A stretch of 64,000 nucleotides of DNA, taken from the NCBI RefSeq assembly GCF_963678635.1, contig NC_087063.1, forward strand, positions 4,004,580-4,068,579, read 5' to 3'. Under the pieces are notes generated by a model. It ran no database searches, was not told the origin of the DNA, and was given only the letters and a program-made list of their open reading frames with translations. The stretch is from Symsagittifera roscoffensis. Lineage: Eukaryota > Xenacoelomorpha > Acoela > Convolutidae. The first letter of the stretch is position 1. The number at the start of each line of letters is the position of its first letter. Both the position numbers and the translations under genes were made by a program. Below are positions 51,286 through 63,265 of this stretch, in pieces.

Positions 51286-54200
51286 ATGTCGGACAAAATT
51301 GAATCATTTACCTGTGCAGACCAGTTTAATCAAATTGATTCAAGTTCATTACCAATTAAATATGAAATAAGTCCAGCGAATGATGAACCAAATTGTGAAC
51401 AAAAGATAAAAGAACGTGACGAAAAATGTCTCCAAAAATCAAGGCGAAGTTTTTTACCTATCGGGTGCGGACTTGCTTTTTACTTTTTACTTGGAGCCAC
51501 CGAGAAAATGCCTTCTTCTTATTTTTCACCCGAGTCTAGAAAGAGGGGTTTAAGTACCTTCGAAATTGGTCTGTCTCCAGCTGTGGATCACGCGATGAAC
51601 TTCTTATTTTCTTTTCTACTGATGCTGGCAATCAGAAAAAGGACTGAAAAAATATTTTGCGTACTTGGTAAGTCGAAATCAGACTGTTTAGAATTTCATG
51701 AAAAATTTAAGTGTTTTCAAAGCTTTTTGCTGTAATCGTATATTCAATAATCAAGAGAGCCTGTATATACAGATTGTAAAAGGCTAGACTAACCACGCAA
51801 ATTTGGTATTCAAAATCTGTACCAAAGGTCCGTTGCGAAGATCCGCAGCAACCCTTCAATTCTGGTCGCCAAGTGTTTACAAAAAGAGTCCTCTTTTGTT
51901 AGGACAGCCATATTGTGGAACTGAAATTTATCTGTATCTATTGATTTTCCAGGTATGATAATAATCAGTGTGTCATACATCGTTTCCTCTGGGCTGCATT
52001 GGATTCAATCTAGAAATGTGTTTCTCTACGTCTCGGTGTGTCTTCACACTTCTATCGGAATCGGCAATGCCATGAGTATGGCCACCACAATACCCATTAT
52101 AACCAAAGTATCGCTCAGACACGCAGGCACTATCACGTCACTAGCCGAAGCCCTAATCAAGTGAGTATAGTGTAGTCTGGGCCAAATTATTGGTAAAATC
52201 TTTTTGGTGGCGTCGCTCAAGATGGAGGAGCCGAATGTTGGACATTCATTTTCAATTATTTTCAGTCAATAAAAATTAAGTATTCAAAAATTTCAAAGAT
52301 ATTGCAAAAATCTCAAAGTAGTCAAAAAAGTTCAGGCCATTAAACCTAATATTGACCGATTATAAAATTAGCAGATTGAAAACACGTGGGTTTTCAAGCA
52401 CTGCCATATCAAAACAAAACTTGGAAAAAACAGTTTCCACAACACCGATTTAAGAAAACATTGCACTAAATTTAATGAATCTGCACGGACTGTTCATGCT
52501 ATTTTTCATTTTCTGCTAATTTTTACTTCAATTCAATGCAAAAACCATTCAGCGAATAAGAACTTCTGCTGATTCTGATTGGTTGAATTTTTTCCATCAT
52601 TCGGTCCCTACATCGTAAGAATAGCTACTACCGTTTCGTTCATAGATTCTGAACGAAATTAATGAATCTAAAAATGCTCCTTTGCCTGTCAGAAATCAAT
52701 TTTCATTCGTTTCAGCATTTGAAATTTGTCGCAAAAACATAATTGATCTGAAAAGCTCCGTTTTTTGACCAGTTAATTTGATCAATTTTACCGAAAATTG
52801 GGCATCATCTATATAATAGGTAGCAAAATGATGGAACCAATAGATTCAATTTGTGCAAGAAATCAGCCCAATTTGAACAATTTGTGCGTGCAAATAAGAG
52901 TGTTGCGCAATCTTGGTGTAGGTAAAATAAAATGAAACAGGAGAACTGATATAAAACAGAACTATTGTGATCTAAATTTGCAAAAAATTGAAACAGACAG
53001 AAAAAAAATCAAAAGCAATGACTTCGGGTGACCTTGAGAATTTCTTTTCTGTCTGAAAAACAAGCTTTTGCTTGCAAAAATTATCAGAAATAGTTCACCT
53101 GCTCGTCTTAATCAAATTTTTCTGTTTTTTTTTGCAACTTTCTGTAAGTTAGGGAAGATAAGACATAGTATAATTAGTAGCAAAAAAATTGTGCAGACAA
53201 AGTTAATTGAAATGAGGAGTCACGTTTTTTCGACGTTTTTTTTGCATGCATAATCTGGAGCCAAAAAATTTTGAAGTCGTTGATGTCAAAAACTGAAGAC
53301 TATGCTAGCGTAATTGTTGAAAACTGCAATGACAACCCGGATTTAACACTTAGCGAAAATAGTTAAAAAATCGAAAGCTACCGCTTTTAAACACAAAAAG
53401 ACGAATATCCAAATTTTATTTTCAACAGGAAGAATAAGTTAACCCACGCCGAGAAAACAAACGTAACTGAACATGATCAAGTCATTCAAACTTTAAAAAT
53501 CAACGCAAAAAACGCAAAAAAAAACATTTGCCTTCTTTGGCAACAATTTTTTAATTTCAAAAATTACGATTCGTCGACGTATTCAAAAAGCAGAACTTAG
53601 TTTCCGGAAAGCCTCTCGCAAAGTTTTCTCATGTCAAAACAAAGCAAAAAACAAATATCCCATGCAAATCGTCATATAAAATTTAAATGGAGTCATGTTC
53701 GTTGGTTTTTGTTTGTCTGTTTTTGTCTTTGTGAAACTTTTCTACTCAGCAAAAAACGCTACTATTATAAGGAAGAAATCTTACTCAAATTTCTGCTCCC
53801 TAGAGAGGACATGCTAATTCTTCCGAAAACAACTTTTGGTTTTCAACATGACTGTGCCATACTCCATGCTGCAAATGCGACAAAAACTTATCTACGAGAA
53901 AACAATTTTCCTCTTTTCGATTTAATCTTATATAGTTTTGCCCTTAGCTCTTTTGAAAATGTATGGGGAAGAATGAAAAAATAGCTTTCGATTCACAACA
54001 AACTCCTGCAGACACTACCCGAAAAGTTCGCAATACTTGACTTTGGTTGCCAAAAAGTAGGTGCAAAATTTTGCCATTAGTGCGCGTAGTCAATTTTGGA
54101 ATAAGGTTGCCCGGCGTGGTTACAGGTTTTGAGCTGCGACTCTGCTTTATGAGCTTTCGGCGTTATTTTATTTTCAGTTTCATTTTCCGTTGATGTCTAG

Positions 54201-57200
54201 TCAATTTTTTTTTCTTACTGTCTGGTTGAAGATTTTAAAGTTCTCTAAAAACTTGTTTTTTGGTTGTATAGATAATTGCAAAAAAGCAAAAAATGTCACA
54301 AACAATTTTTAATATATCCTATATTAGAAAATTTTTGCACTCAATAATTATTTTTTTTTATCCAGACAAAAATTATGTCTCGAAGTCACCTGAAATTCCA
54401 TGTTTTCATGCAAATTTGCTCAAAATTGGTATGTTTTTTTTTAGAATAAACTCTGTTCCGCTTTTTGCAAAGATTTGTCAGTTTAAAAAAATGGTTTCAA
54501 CTATAGCGTATTTTTTCCCTCAAACTCATAGGCTTCTATGAGTTTTAATAGCTCAGTCTTCTATTAAGCTGTTGGTTAGGAGTTTTTAATTATTTTTGAC
54601 GGAAGTTTTTGAACGTTTAATTTTGCTTAGTTCTAGAGCTGTTCATAGTTTTGTGGATAACTCAAAACTTTAATTAATTTTTTCACATCGAGAAACAAAA
54701 CGTGTATCAATCACTAAATGAACGGCTCAGATAGTAACATTTCATTTTTTAATTTAAAAAAAAACACAAAAAGCTCAAATAAAAAACTGCAAAATCATGA
54801 TCAAAGTTAATGAACAAGCAAAAGTATTTTTGAGACAAAACAAAACTCATGTATTTTTTTTCGAAAGTTGATTTCTTTTTTTTGTCACATGTTTTTTTGT
54901 AGTTTTTGTTTCGAGATGGCTAATTTGCGTTAGAAGTCTCAACAAAAACGCGGTAAAATTATGTCAGCACAGGCTTGCTTACAAATGTTTACTTAGGCAA
55001 AATTAATTTTTGTTTTTGCCCAAAAAAGAAGGGATTTTGAAGATAAATTCAAAATTTTGTCGTTGTTTTTGTTTGACGCAAGTGCTTGCTAATTGGCACA
55101 CATGGTTATCGCTACGCCACCATTTTCAGCGTCCAATTTTATAGTAGCCTATTTTGAATATTTGGGCTGGATTAACTCTATTATGCCCAGCATAACATTT
55201 TTGTAAAAATGTTACGATACATGTAATAGGGTTTCTCGAACCCAGTGCTAAATTTACGCTGCGGAAAAAATGCGAAAGTTTTAAAGTTTGGATCATAATG
55301 GGTCATTTTTTGACTGTGTTCAACATGGCAATTTGTGTTCAACTCAAAAAAACTACGTTTTTTTTTACATTCTACGTTTTTAGTCTCGGCTGGCTGATCG
55401 GATCCCCCCTCGGAAGTGTAATTTACACTTTATTCGGGATGTACATGCCCCCTCTTCTAGTCGGATCTCTCTTGTTCGTCTGTGGATTCTCAGCCGCGTT
55501 CCTCCTTCCAAGCTACATACCAATCAGAAAACTCGACGAAGAATGTCGTAATGATTCAAAAGGAGCTCACGTTGTACAAAACGAGAAAATTCTAGAACGT
55601 TTCATGTCGCCAGAATCATTTATGAACAAATCGTACTCTTCGTTGCCAACTTTTGCCGAGCGTACTTCGGATTTTAAAGGACTTGAAAGCGAATCGAAAC
55701 GAAGTCTTGATGAAGACTCCAAAAAAGTAGAAGAGCGAATGTTTAATTTTGACTCTTTAGCCTATGTTAAGTTTCTTTCGAAGCCAAATCTTCTAATTAT
55801 CAGCATGTTGAGTATTCTGGTTGCTGTTCAAAGTGCCTTTTTCGACATTTGTCTTCCGCTTTACCTCAAAAGTGCGTTTGAGTTGGACGCAGTGCAAATT
55901 GGTCTAGTGTTTTCAGCCTATCTGTTCACGAACGTCGGCATGATTCCTGTTTACGGAATTTCTGTTGACAAGTAAGTTCGACTCATAGGTCTTTTTAAGT
56001 CTCAAGGTTTTTTGACAGTGTTTCTGTCTGCTCTTTTTCGTCCTCAAACCCCCCCCCCACCCACCTGCGAATTTTTGCTAGATAGTTCTTTTGTTCACAT
56101 TGTCCACTTGTTAAAAAATTAAACCTTGCAAACAAATTTATTCTTCATACCTAACCTAATAAAACCACTCGCTTACACCATAAAATGCGCAATAAATTAT
56201 TTTATTGAGCGAGCAGGCTTAACAATAGCTTAATGATGCTTAATTTCAGCCAATAAAACTTAGTTTCACTCAAGTAAATTTAGTTTTTTTACGCCATTTT
56301 GGAAAAAAAAAACTTAGAAATTTTTTTTCCGAAATTCAAAAAAAATTCTGCAAAAAAATTTGAAAAAATGTTTGAATTTTTAAATTATTTTTAAAGATTT
56401 TTTCGTTTTTTAGTCATTTTTCTTCAAAATGTTTTCAATTTGCCTTTTTATTATGACTGTCGAATATGCCTAATTTCTGGTTTTTTGTTTTAGAAAAAAC
56501 CTTATTTAAAATTTTTTAAGACTATGTTCGGAAAATGTTGTGCTACTTCCAAAGTAACCGGCTATCATTGTTTTTAAATTTTATTTTTGTTTTTGGTTTG
56601 TGCTTTTTGTGCTTTTTTGGTTGGTATTGAATAACTATAACCAATTTTGAATGTCGTGAAATGATGCCAAGAGGGCGGCGATGAGTGGGTTGAAGTTCTG
56701 AAAGAAAAAAGCGTCCATTTACCCCCCCCCCCCCCCCTATTTCTACCGCTGCTTGCAGCAGAACATTGGCGTAGAACATTGCAGCAGAACATTGGCGTAA
56801 ATTTTAGGTATGAATTTTCAACAAAAAACTAATTATAAAAATTTGAATTAGAATTTGGTTTGTCTAGCAATATTTTAGATCCACAACTGCTCTCAAAAAT
56901 CTCAAAATTCTCATTAACTTCATCAGTGATTTTTTGAAGGGGCTACGCCATGCACGTGACCTTCATAACCTCATTTGGGTTTGCCTTGAACCTTCTTGCC
57001 CTTTATCTGCCCGTGAAAATTCCCCAGCTGAACAATATTCTGTACATCACTGCCTGCTTCACAGCTGTGGGCGTCTTTTCAGCCGGTGCTATTGTATCTT
57101 CTTACCTTCTATTCGAGAAAATAGCCCAATATAATGGGTTCAATAACCTGGACCAGACCAAAATTCTTGTTGCAACTTGGGTAAACAATTTGTTTGCTTT

Positions 57201-57447
57201 GGGTGCTCTGTTTGGATCAACTGTAATATCTGGTCACATTTTCGAAAACTACGGATTCAACTTCAGCTGTCTTTTAATATCTGGCGCGATGTTCGGTTTT
57301 CTGGCCGTTTCGGTTTATTTGGCGCACAGAATGAAAATGCTGACAAAGTTGTTTTACGTTGAAGAGAAGCAGAAGAGAATTGGGTCGAGGTGTAAATTAG
57401 CCGACACTACATATCAACCGATACAAGCTACAATGCATTACAACTAA
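51286..57447 (+). CDS. Major facilitator transporter, SLC18B1-like, 4 exons, about 561 aa
   Basis: Exons 51286-51667, 51953-52160, 55384-55971 and 56940-57447 (stop at 57445-57447). Acceptors are TTTTCCAG, GTTTTTAG and TTTTGAAG; donors are GTAAGT, GTGAGT and GTAAGT. Phases 1, 2 and 2 join without loss. The start is ATG 51286 (MSDKIES). An N-terminal cytosolic tail leads into TM1 (SFLPIGCGLAFYFLLG). The external YFSPESRKRGLS loop and the TM5 motif C (LGWLIGSPLGSVIY, about 198-211) match the vesicular amine transporter-like DHA1 group, where human SLC18B1 handles polyamines. A charged cytosolic loop spans about 235-310, then TM7-12. The loop 2-3 motif (LAIRKRTEKIFCVLG) lacks the usual Asp and Gly. 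The substrate is not determined by sequence. Confidence 0.85.
52161..55383 (+). other. Transporter intron 2, mostly transposon debris
   Basis: The 3.2-kb intron is more than ten times longer than intron 1 (285 bp). Apart from the Tc1 relic it holds AT-rich sequence with many A and T runs. I see no missed exon, and exons 2 and 3 already join in phase. Confidence 0.6.
53400..54000 (+). pseudogene. Tc1/mariner transposase relic in transporter intron 2
   Basis: The open frame from 53631 ends in FQHDCAILHAANATKTYLRENN...SFENVWGRMKK. This is the Tc1-type catalytic end with the second Asp (QHD), the conserved His and the ENVWG block of the third acidic residue. Upstream, HTH-like pieces (KLTHAEKTNVTEHDQ) and KQSKKQISHANRHI remain. 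The segment that should hold the first catalytic Asp is deleted, and the SPDLNP motif is altered. I did not find paired inverted ends. Confidence 0.7.
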
Positions 57448-57786
57448 GCAGAGATTTACTATACGCAGATTTGTAAACCTATCTAAGAAAAACTAAAGTA
57501 TACATTTTGTAGAAGAGAATTATATCCTAGTCTAGAATTTGAAAAAAAATCAATGTCCGCATGTTTTTGAAAAAATTCAAAAAAAGTAATAATAGTTTGG
57601 GTTAGTTGAAAACCAAAACAGATTTATTTTGGGAAAGTTTCTTTACAAAATTAAAGATTTCTTAAATGAAAAAGAAAAAAACTAACGGGAAAATGAATGA
57701 ATGTAATTTTTACTACTTTTGATATTTGAGTGTTTGACAATTTCTGCTAGTTCTCAGTGGACACTAAGCGAAATCCCAAATAGGAT

Positions 57787-58210
57787 CAGGGGCGGATTTA
57801 GGAGGGAGGCGGGGGGTGGGCGGACGCTCCTTCCCTTAGGGATTCGACCGCCTGCCGACCCAAAGGGTCCCCCCTTTGGTACTTTTTAAGAAATCCATTT
57901 TTGGCTGACCGACAGAAAAAAGGTTTTCTAAAAACCCCTTCGGCGCCAATATATACTAGAGGGAGCGCACGCCAAAAACCGCGATTTTTTGTCAAAATTT
58001 ATCAAAAAGTGCCCAAAAACGGCTTTTTTGACCTGTTTTTTCAACAAATTGCCTGCGGCGAAGAATATTTGGCCAAAACAGAGTCCTTTTTAGTGCTGTA
58101 GGAGAGCTCGGAAAGTCAATTTGGTCTACCTAAAAAAAGGTCGTCAAAATTTTCGAAAATTTTTCTGAAAATCCGCCCCCCCCCTCGAGAAAATCCTAGA
58201 TCCGCCCCTG
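57787..58210. mobile_element. Family D (hAT-like) non-autonomous element, complete
   Basis: 424 bp with CAGGGGCGGATTTAGGAG at the left and CCTAGATCCGCCCCTG at the right. The flanks AATAGGAT and CATAGTAT agree at 6 of 8 positions. The interior shares GGGATTCGACC(G/C)CCTGCCG and GGGTCCCCCCTTTGGTAC with the copy at 14677-15122. It lies 340 bp downstream of the transporter stop codon. Confidence 0.75.
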
Positions 58211-58494
58211 CATAGTATACTGGTTGAGTACCTTCAAATCAAGTAAAACATGCAGAAAATGCTCGAGTGCATGAAATTTAGGATATCATGGTTTTACTTG
58301 CGACTTTTGAACACCTTTGCAAAGAGGATAGACAAAGCGTGTAACTTGAATTAAGTCGATTGTGCAATTAACGAGATTTTTTCTTACCGCTAATTAATAT
58401 GACTTTCAAATTTACGAAAAAAAAACAAAAATTTAGAAGTTTGCTGAAGATACATATATAAAACGCCCTCAGCAAAATTCCATTTGATCAAGTA

Positions 58495-58745
58495 CAGGGG
58501 CGAATCTAGGAATTTCTCGAGCGGGGGGGGGGGGGGGGGGCGGATTTTCAAAAAAAATCGAAAATTTTGTCGATCTTTTTTTTTAGCTTGACCAAATTGA
58601 TTTCTGAGGTCTCCCAAATCACTATAAAAGACCTCATTTTGAGCAAGAGCAAATTTTATGCGCCGCAGCGAAATATATAAAAAAACAGACCGAAAAAAGA
58701 CGTTTTTAGGAATTTTTGATTTAAAAAATTTGACTCCTGCTCAAA
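58495..58745. mobile_element. Family D left-half fragment with poly-G tract
   Basis: Begins CAGGGGCGAATCTAGGAATTT, then CTCGAGC and about 17 G. The interior TTTTTTTTAGCTTGACCAAATTGAT matches other copies. The right end is absent. It lies about 285 bp from a complete copy. Confidence 0.6.
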
Positions 58746-61175
58746 ATTTTGACTCCTGCTTAAACAGTTGCCATTCACGTACGTTTTTTTCATAATTTTA
58801 TTTTCCTGCATTTTTGTTGAATGAAAAATTAGTTGTTTCCTTTTAAGAAAAAATTTAAAATTTATTTAAAAGGCCTGGTTTTTTTTGGTTAGCAGAAATT
58901 TTTTTTTGGAAGATTCCCCTTTAAATTTGTTGAAAAATTGGTGAATTGTCTGTCGACTATTCAAACCCGCAGTTTTGTCAAAAAAAGTTTTTTTTAAACA
59001 TGAAAGTTTGTTCATGCCTGCATGTTTTGTCAGAAAAATTTTTCAGTGGGACGTCACGTTCGATAAAAAAACACGATAATTGTGACTGGTTTAATGTTTT
59101 GTCCGAGCAGTTTTGACAATTAATTAACAGTTTTTGGAAAAACTTTCAAATTATATTCTTGCTAACATTGACTCGAAACAAAAAAAAAGAAAATTTGCTG
59201 GTGTTTAAAAATTTTATAAAATAAAGTAGCGCAGATTTGTAGCTACAATTTAAAATAAGGCACGTGAATTGCTCCAATTATTGAATTTATGGACCCAGTT
59301 CTTATCGCTTTTTGAAATATATAACACTTTTTAAATAAAAGATACATCAAAATTTTACGGACTTTCAAAACATTGAAATATTTTTCCTGACGCGCGCAGT
59401 GTTTTTGAATTTTCGTATGGGCCCGGCTCTGAAATACTAATTGATTCATTCGTAAAATGACTCATGACAATTAACCTCAAAAAAGGAATTACACATAAAA
59501 ATTTATGCCATATGAAAGCTCCTGGAATTTTTTGTCTTTTTTATAAATTGAATCATGTATTATGAAGAGTGAATGTTTCTCTAAAAGTGAGAGTTTTTCT
59601 CTAAAAGGAAGAACTTTTCTCTAAAAGCTTGATTTTTTCTCTAAAGAGTTACGTGTGTTTCACAAAGGATGAGTTTTTTCTAAAAATAGAATTTTTTCTC
59701 TATTTTTTTCAAAATTGAACACCACACATCACATGTGGTCTATGGACGGAATAACAAAAACTTTCATCTTCATGGTATGTGATCTAAGTTTCAGTGTAAA
59801 ATTAACCAATTAAAAACAAGTCTGAGCTTTGAAACTAACGTAAAGCTTTTCACCGCACTTACCAATTTTTCATGCAAAATCTCGTATCACACATGTATAT
59901 CAGGTGGAGTGATATAAAATATTGAAACCTTTTAATTTAGAGTCATCTAATCTATTTTTCGAAAAAAATTTGCTCAAATAGTTTCCTAGTTTAAATGTTA
60001 TGCACAGGCCTTCATCATTCAGTCACCAATGATCAATACCCATTCAATAGGCAGTGTCATAAAAAACTAGTATTTCAGGAGACGGGAAAAATGACTTGAG
60101 AACTTGGCTCTTCTGAATAAATTAGGATGAATTATATAGGATTTAGATCTGCAGAAAAACAATAATTTTATCTCATCTGCATTACATTAAAAGAATCTTC
60201 TCCAACTCTTCCCTCACAACTAAGATTTAGAAAAGCAAAATTTAAAGATTTAAAGATTAAGTAATTTTAAAAGTTTTTAGAGCTTTTGAAGAAGCTCAGA
60301 GTTTTGTGAAAGTTTGGAAAGATTACCAAATTTGAAACAAACAAAAATCAGAAAATTTATAGATTAACCCAAGCACAAAATTCTGAAAAAGATTGTTTTT
60401 GTCTAATTTCAGTCAAACTTCACAAATCCTGGGCCAAACATTCAAACGAAGTCAATTTTTCGTCTTTTGTTCAAGTGAATCGGAATGTTTTTTTTTCAGC
60501 ACAAGCCGGTTGAAGCAAAGTAACTTTGGTTTGATCAAAAACTGAACATACTTTTTGTGGCTTAAAGGTTCCTTCGAAAAAGTTTGTGAATCACCACATT
60601 TGAAAACTTTTCAACTTTTCTATAATTGGCAGGAAAAAAATGACGGAAAAAAAGTTAATCTAGTAGCTTCAAACTTATTTTTCTCTTCGTTGGTAAAAAA
60701 AAGTCAGTCCATCTCGAACTACCTCTGTTGATGATATTTCCTGTTTAAAAAAACTACGAAAATTTCAATGAAAATTCATTTTTCCAATCAAAAAAATGTT
60801 AGCGCAAATTGATTAGGAAAAAATTAGGTTTTTTTTAATGCCACCCCTTCTGTTCCGTTGTGTGTTTTGGCCAGAACGGTGGTATGTTAATGGATTTTTT
60901 GATCATGTGCTGGCTGCGCCTCGTTATAATGAAATCTTGTCATCCGTATATATCTATTATGTAAGTAGTTTCCACTCGACGCCGCGAGTTTTAATTATGT
61001 CAAATTGTTGAATAGAAGTTCATAAAAAGGTCTACATAAGATTTATATACTTATCTATCCGGATGCATAACACTCTTTTATCTATCAGCATTTTTTTTTC
61101 TGTTCTAATTTTCTGTTACAAAATTGGCGTGTTAGTGTATGACAAACATGTTTTTTTTTCATACAAAAAAAATTT
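58746..61175. other. Intergenic, AT-rich
   Basis: No gene is supported. A short tandem repeat with TTTTTCTCTAAAAG units lies at 59568-59705. The rest shows no repeat boundary or exon that I can defend. Confidence 0.5.
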
Positions 61176-61180
61176 AAAAG

Positions 61181-61201
61181 AAGAAGAAGAAGAAGAAGAA
61201 G
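61181..61201. repeat. (GAA)n microsatellite, possible LINE 3' tail
   Basis: Seven GAA units. It lies just past the 3' end of the non-LTR element and could be that element's terminal repeat tail. Confidence 0.7.
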
Positions 61202-61273
61202 ACCTTAATTAATCCGAAATCTATCTAGTTTTCATAAACAAAATGAAACGTTGGGAAGAAAGCTGCTGAAAAG

Positions 61274-62227
61274 TTACGCATAAATTTCGAGATATCTGTC
61301 TGGAAAAAACCGTCTGTATTTTCCATGAGTAACCACAGATAATGGCGGCATTCTTTTGCGGAGTGTCGTTTGCGCAAAACAAGAGCGCTCTGAAATGAGT
61401 TTTGTCAGCACGTGTTCAGACTGGGTTGAAATAATCTCGAAAAAACAAGCATCTCTTTCTTGTGGTATGGTCTTCATTGTTTTGAAATCCTCCAAGATGC
61501 CCAATTGCGCAGCTTTTCTCTGAACACTGTCCAACTTGTTCAGTTGTGCTTGACTCATTCCATCCCAAACGCTCACGAAATAGGTCAAAACAGACAGAAA
61601 CAGCAACTTGTATAGTAGTTCGAGTTCTTTTTTCTCATAACCTAGACATTTGAGCTTATACAAGAGATAGAGGTTCTGTGACGCGCGGTTTCGAACTGAC
61701 TCAACGTGACTAGCAAAGTTGAGTTTAGGATCAAACGTCACACTTAAGATTTTCCGGCTGGATTCTATCTGTTTTCTAATATCGATTTCATCTGGTCTCC
61801 CATGGTAAATCATCATGAACTTAGTTTTATTTACATTCAAGAGAAAATTGTTTCTCTCACACCAATCGTTTATGTGTTTTACAATCTCTTCGATAGTTTT
61901 TTTCACATGTTCATCTACGGGTATGAGAACATTTCCGTCGTCAGCAGAATTTGACAGGCTTCCGTTAATAGTTTCAGGTAGCTGCAAAGCATCGTAGACA
62001 ATGTTGAAGAGCACCGGCCACAAAACAGTTCCTTGTGGCACTCCGCAGTTGGTACTAATAATTCTCGATCTGTGGCGCCGATGTTCTACAAAATATTGGC
62101 GGTTGTAGAGAAAGCTGGCTATGAAGTTGAGACGATACGCGTCGTAGCCCAAATCATGCATTGCCTTGATTATTTGATCGTGATGCACTCTGTCAAAAGC
62201 TTTACTAAGGTCCATTGACATTAGCAC
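61274..62227 (-). CDS. LINE reverse transcriptase fragment
   Basis: 317 codons covering the palm (first Asp in MDLSKAFD), the thumb and a C-terminal region ending in a TAA-type stop at 61274. The catalytic box reads NSADDGN, with Ser where Tyr or Phe is normal, and GTVLWPVLF has Trp for the usual Gly-Pro context. The copy is probably inactive. Confidence 0.8.
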   Translation of the reverse strand: MLMSMDLSKAFDRVHHDQIIKAMHDLGYDAYRLNFIASFLYNRQYFVEHRRHRSRIISTNCGVPQGTVLWPVLFNIVYDALQLPETINGSLSNSADDGNVLIPVDEHVKKTIEEIVKHINDWCERNNFLLNVNKTKFMMIYHGRPDEIDIRKQIESSRKILSVTFDPKLNFASHVESVRNRASQNLYLLYKLKCLGYEKKELELLYKLLFLSVLTYFVSVWDGMSQAQLNKLDSVQRKAAQLGILEDFKTMKTIPQERDACFFEIISTQSEHVLTKLISERSCFAQTTLRKRMPPLSVVTHGKYRRFFPDRYLEIYA

Positions 62228-63265
62228 AGTTGTTTTGATTTCATCGCGTCGTGGTCTCTACAAGAATTGAGCACTTGAACGAGAGCGCACTCTTTAGATG
62301 AGTTTTCTCGAAAACCGAACTGATTTGTTCGTAGTTAGGAGTTATACTTTCTTGATATGAACAAATCGTAAACGAGTCTCTCAAAAACTCTACTGATAGC
62401 ACGGGGCGGAACTGGCCAGGTAGCTTCGGATTTGTGACTTTCAGAATTGGAATGACACGTGAGAATTTGAAAATATCTGGGATTGTCATTGTGGAAAGGC
62501 TGATGTTGAAAACATGTTGAACGGCTTCGGAAAGAGCATGTGCGTTGTTCTTGAAAATCCAGTAAGGTAATTCGTCATGCCCACTCGAAATTTCTTGATT
62601 TTGCGGTTCGCTCTGTACATTTGTCCCAGACTGGAAGTTAGTGCTCCGCCTGTTGTTGGATGAAACTGTGATTCGATATATTAACCAATCGTGGATACTC
62701 GCGTGAAATATGAGTTCCAGTCTTCAGGGTCGAAATCGAGAGTCGAGTGATTTGAGTTTTTGCTACTCCGACTTTGGTGGTATTTGACTGCTCTCCACTA
62801 CGAGCCTGATCCTCGTTGACCTTTTTGATGTTTGGTGTTAACAAGTATCGACTGGCCAATCTTAGCTGATATTTGTATCGCTTATTCCATTCTGCCGCTT
62901 CTCGTTGCTTTCTGTTTTTTCATCAGAAGAAACTTCACGAAAGGAGTTATATGTGGTGGGTCATTCTCAAACAACTTCGCTCTTCTTTTCGGACACTGCA
63001 TGTCGAGCAGGGAAATTAGTTAATTGATGAGGGAGTTGGCTGCTAGGTTTGTATTTTCCGAAGTTAGAACTTCAGAGAAATCACAATTATTTACGGCGTG
63101 GTTCAAACTGTGGATATTATGTGCTCCTGTATCTCTGAAGTATCCGTGAGTCTTTCTGTGTCGTTGCTGTATGACTGGTTCAACAAGAAGAGCCATGTGA
63201 TCCGTTGTAATGGTGGGTGTGAAAGTTACATACTCTCTGTAGTTGAAATGGTCGGAGAAGTACAC
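61274..63265 (-). mobile_element. Broken non-LTR retrotransposon (LINE), endonuclease end and RT
   Basis: From right to left on the minus strand: the end of an apurinic-type endonuclease (FTPTITTDHMALLVEP, 63020-63265), a connecting region (62638-62859), the RT N-terminal part (IPDIFKFSRVIPILKVTNP, 62241-62489) and the main RT frame (61274-62227). The last has MDLSKAFDRVHH, GVPQGTVLWPVLFNIVYD and SADDGN. Frame breaks and stops separate the pieces. The domain order is that of CR1/L2/Jockey-type LINEs. Confidence 0.8.
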
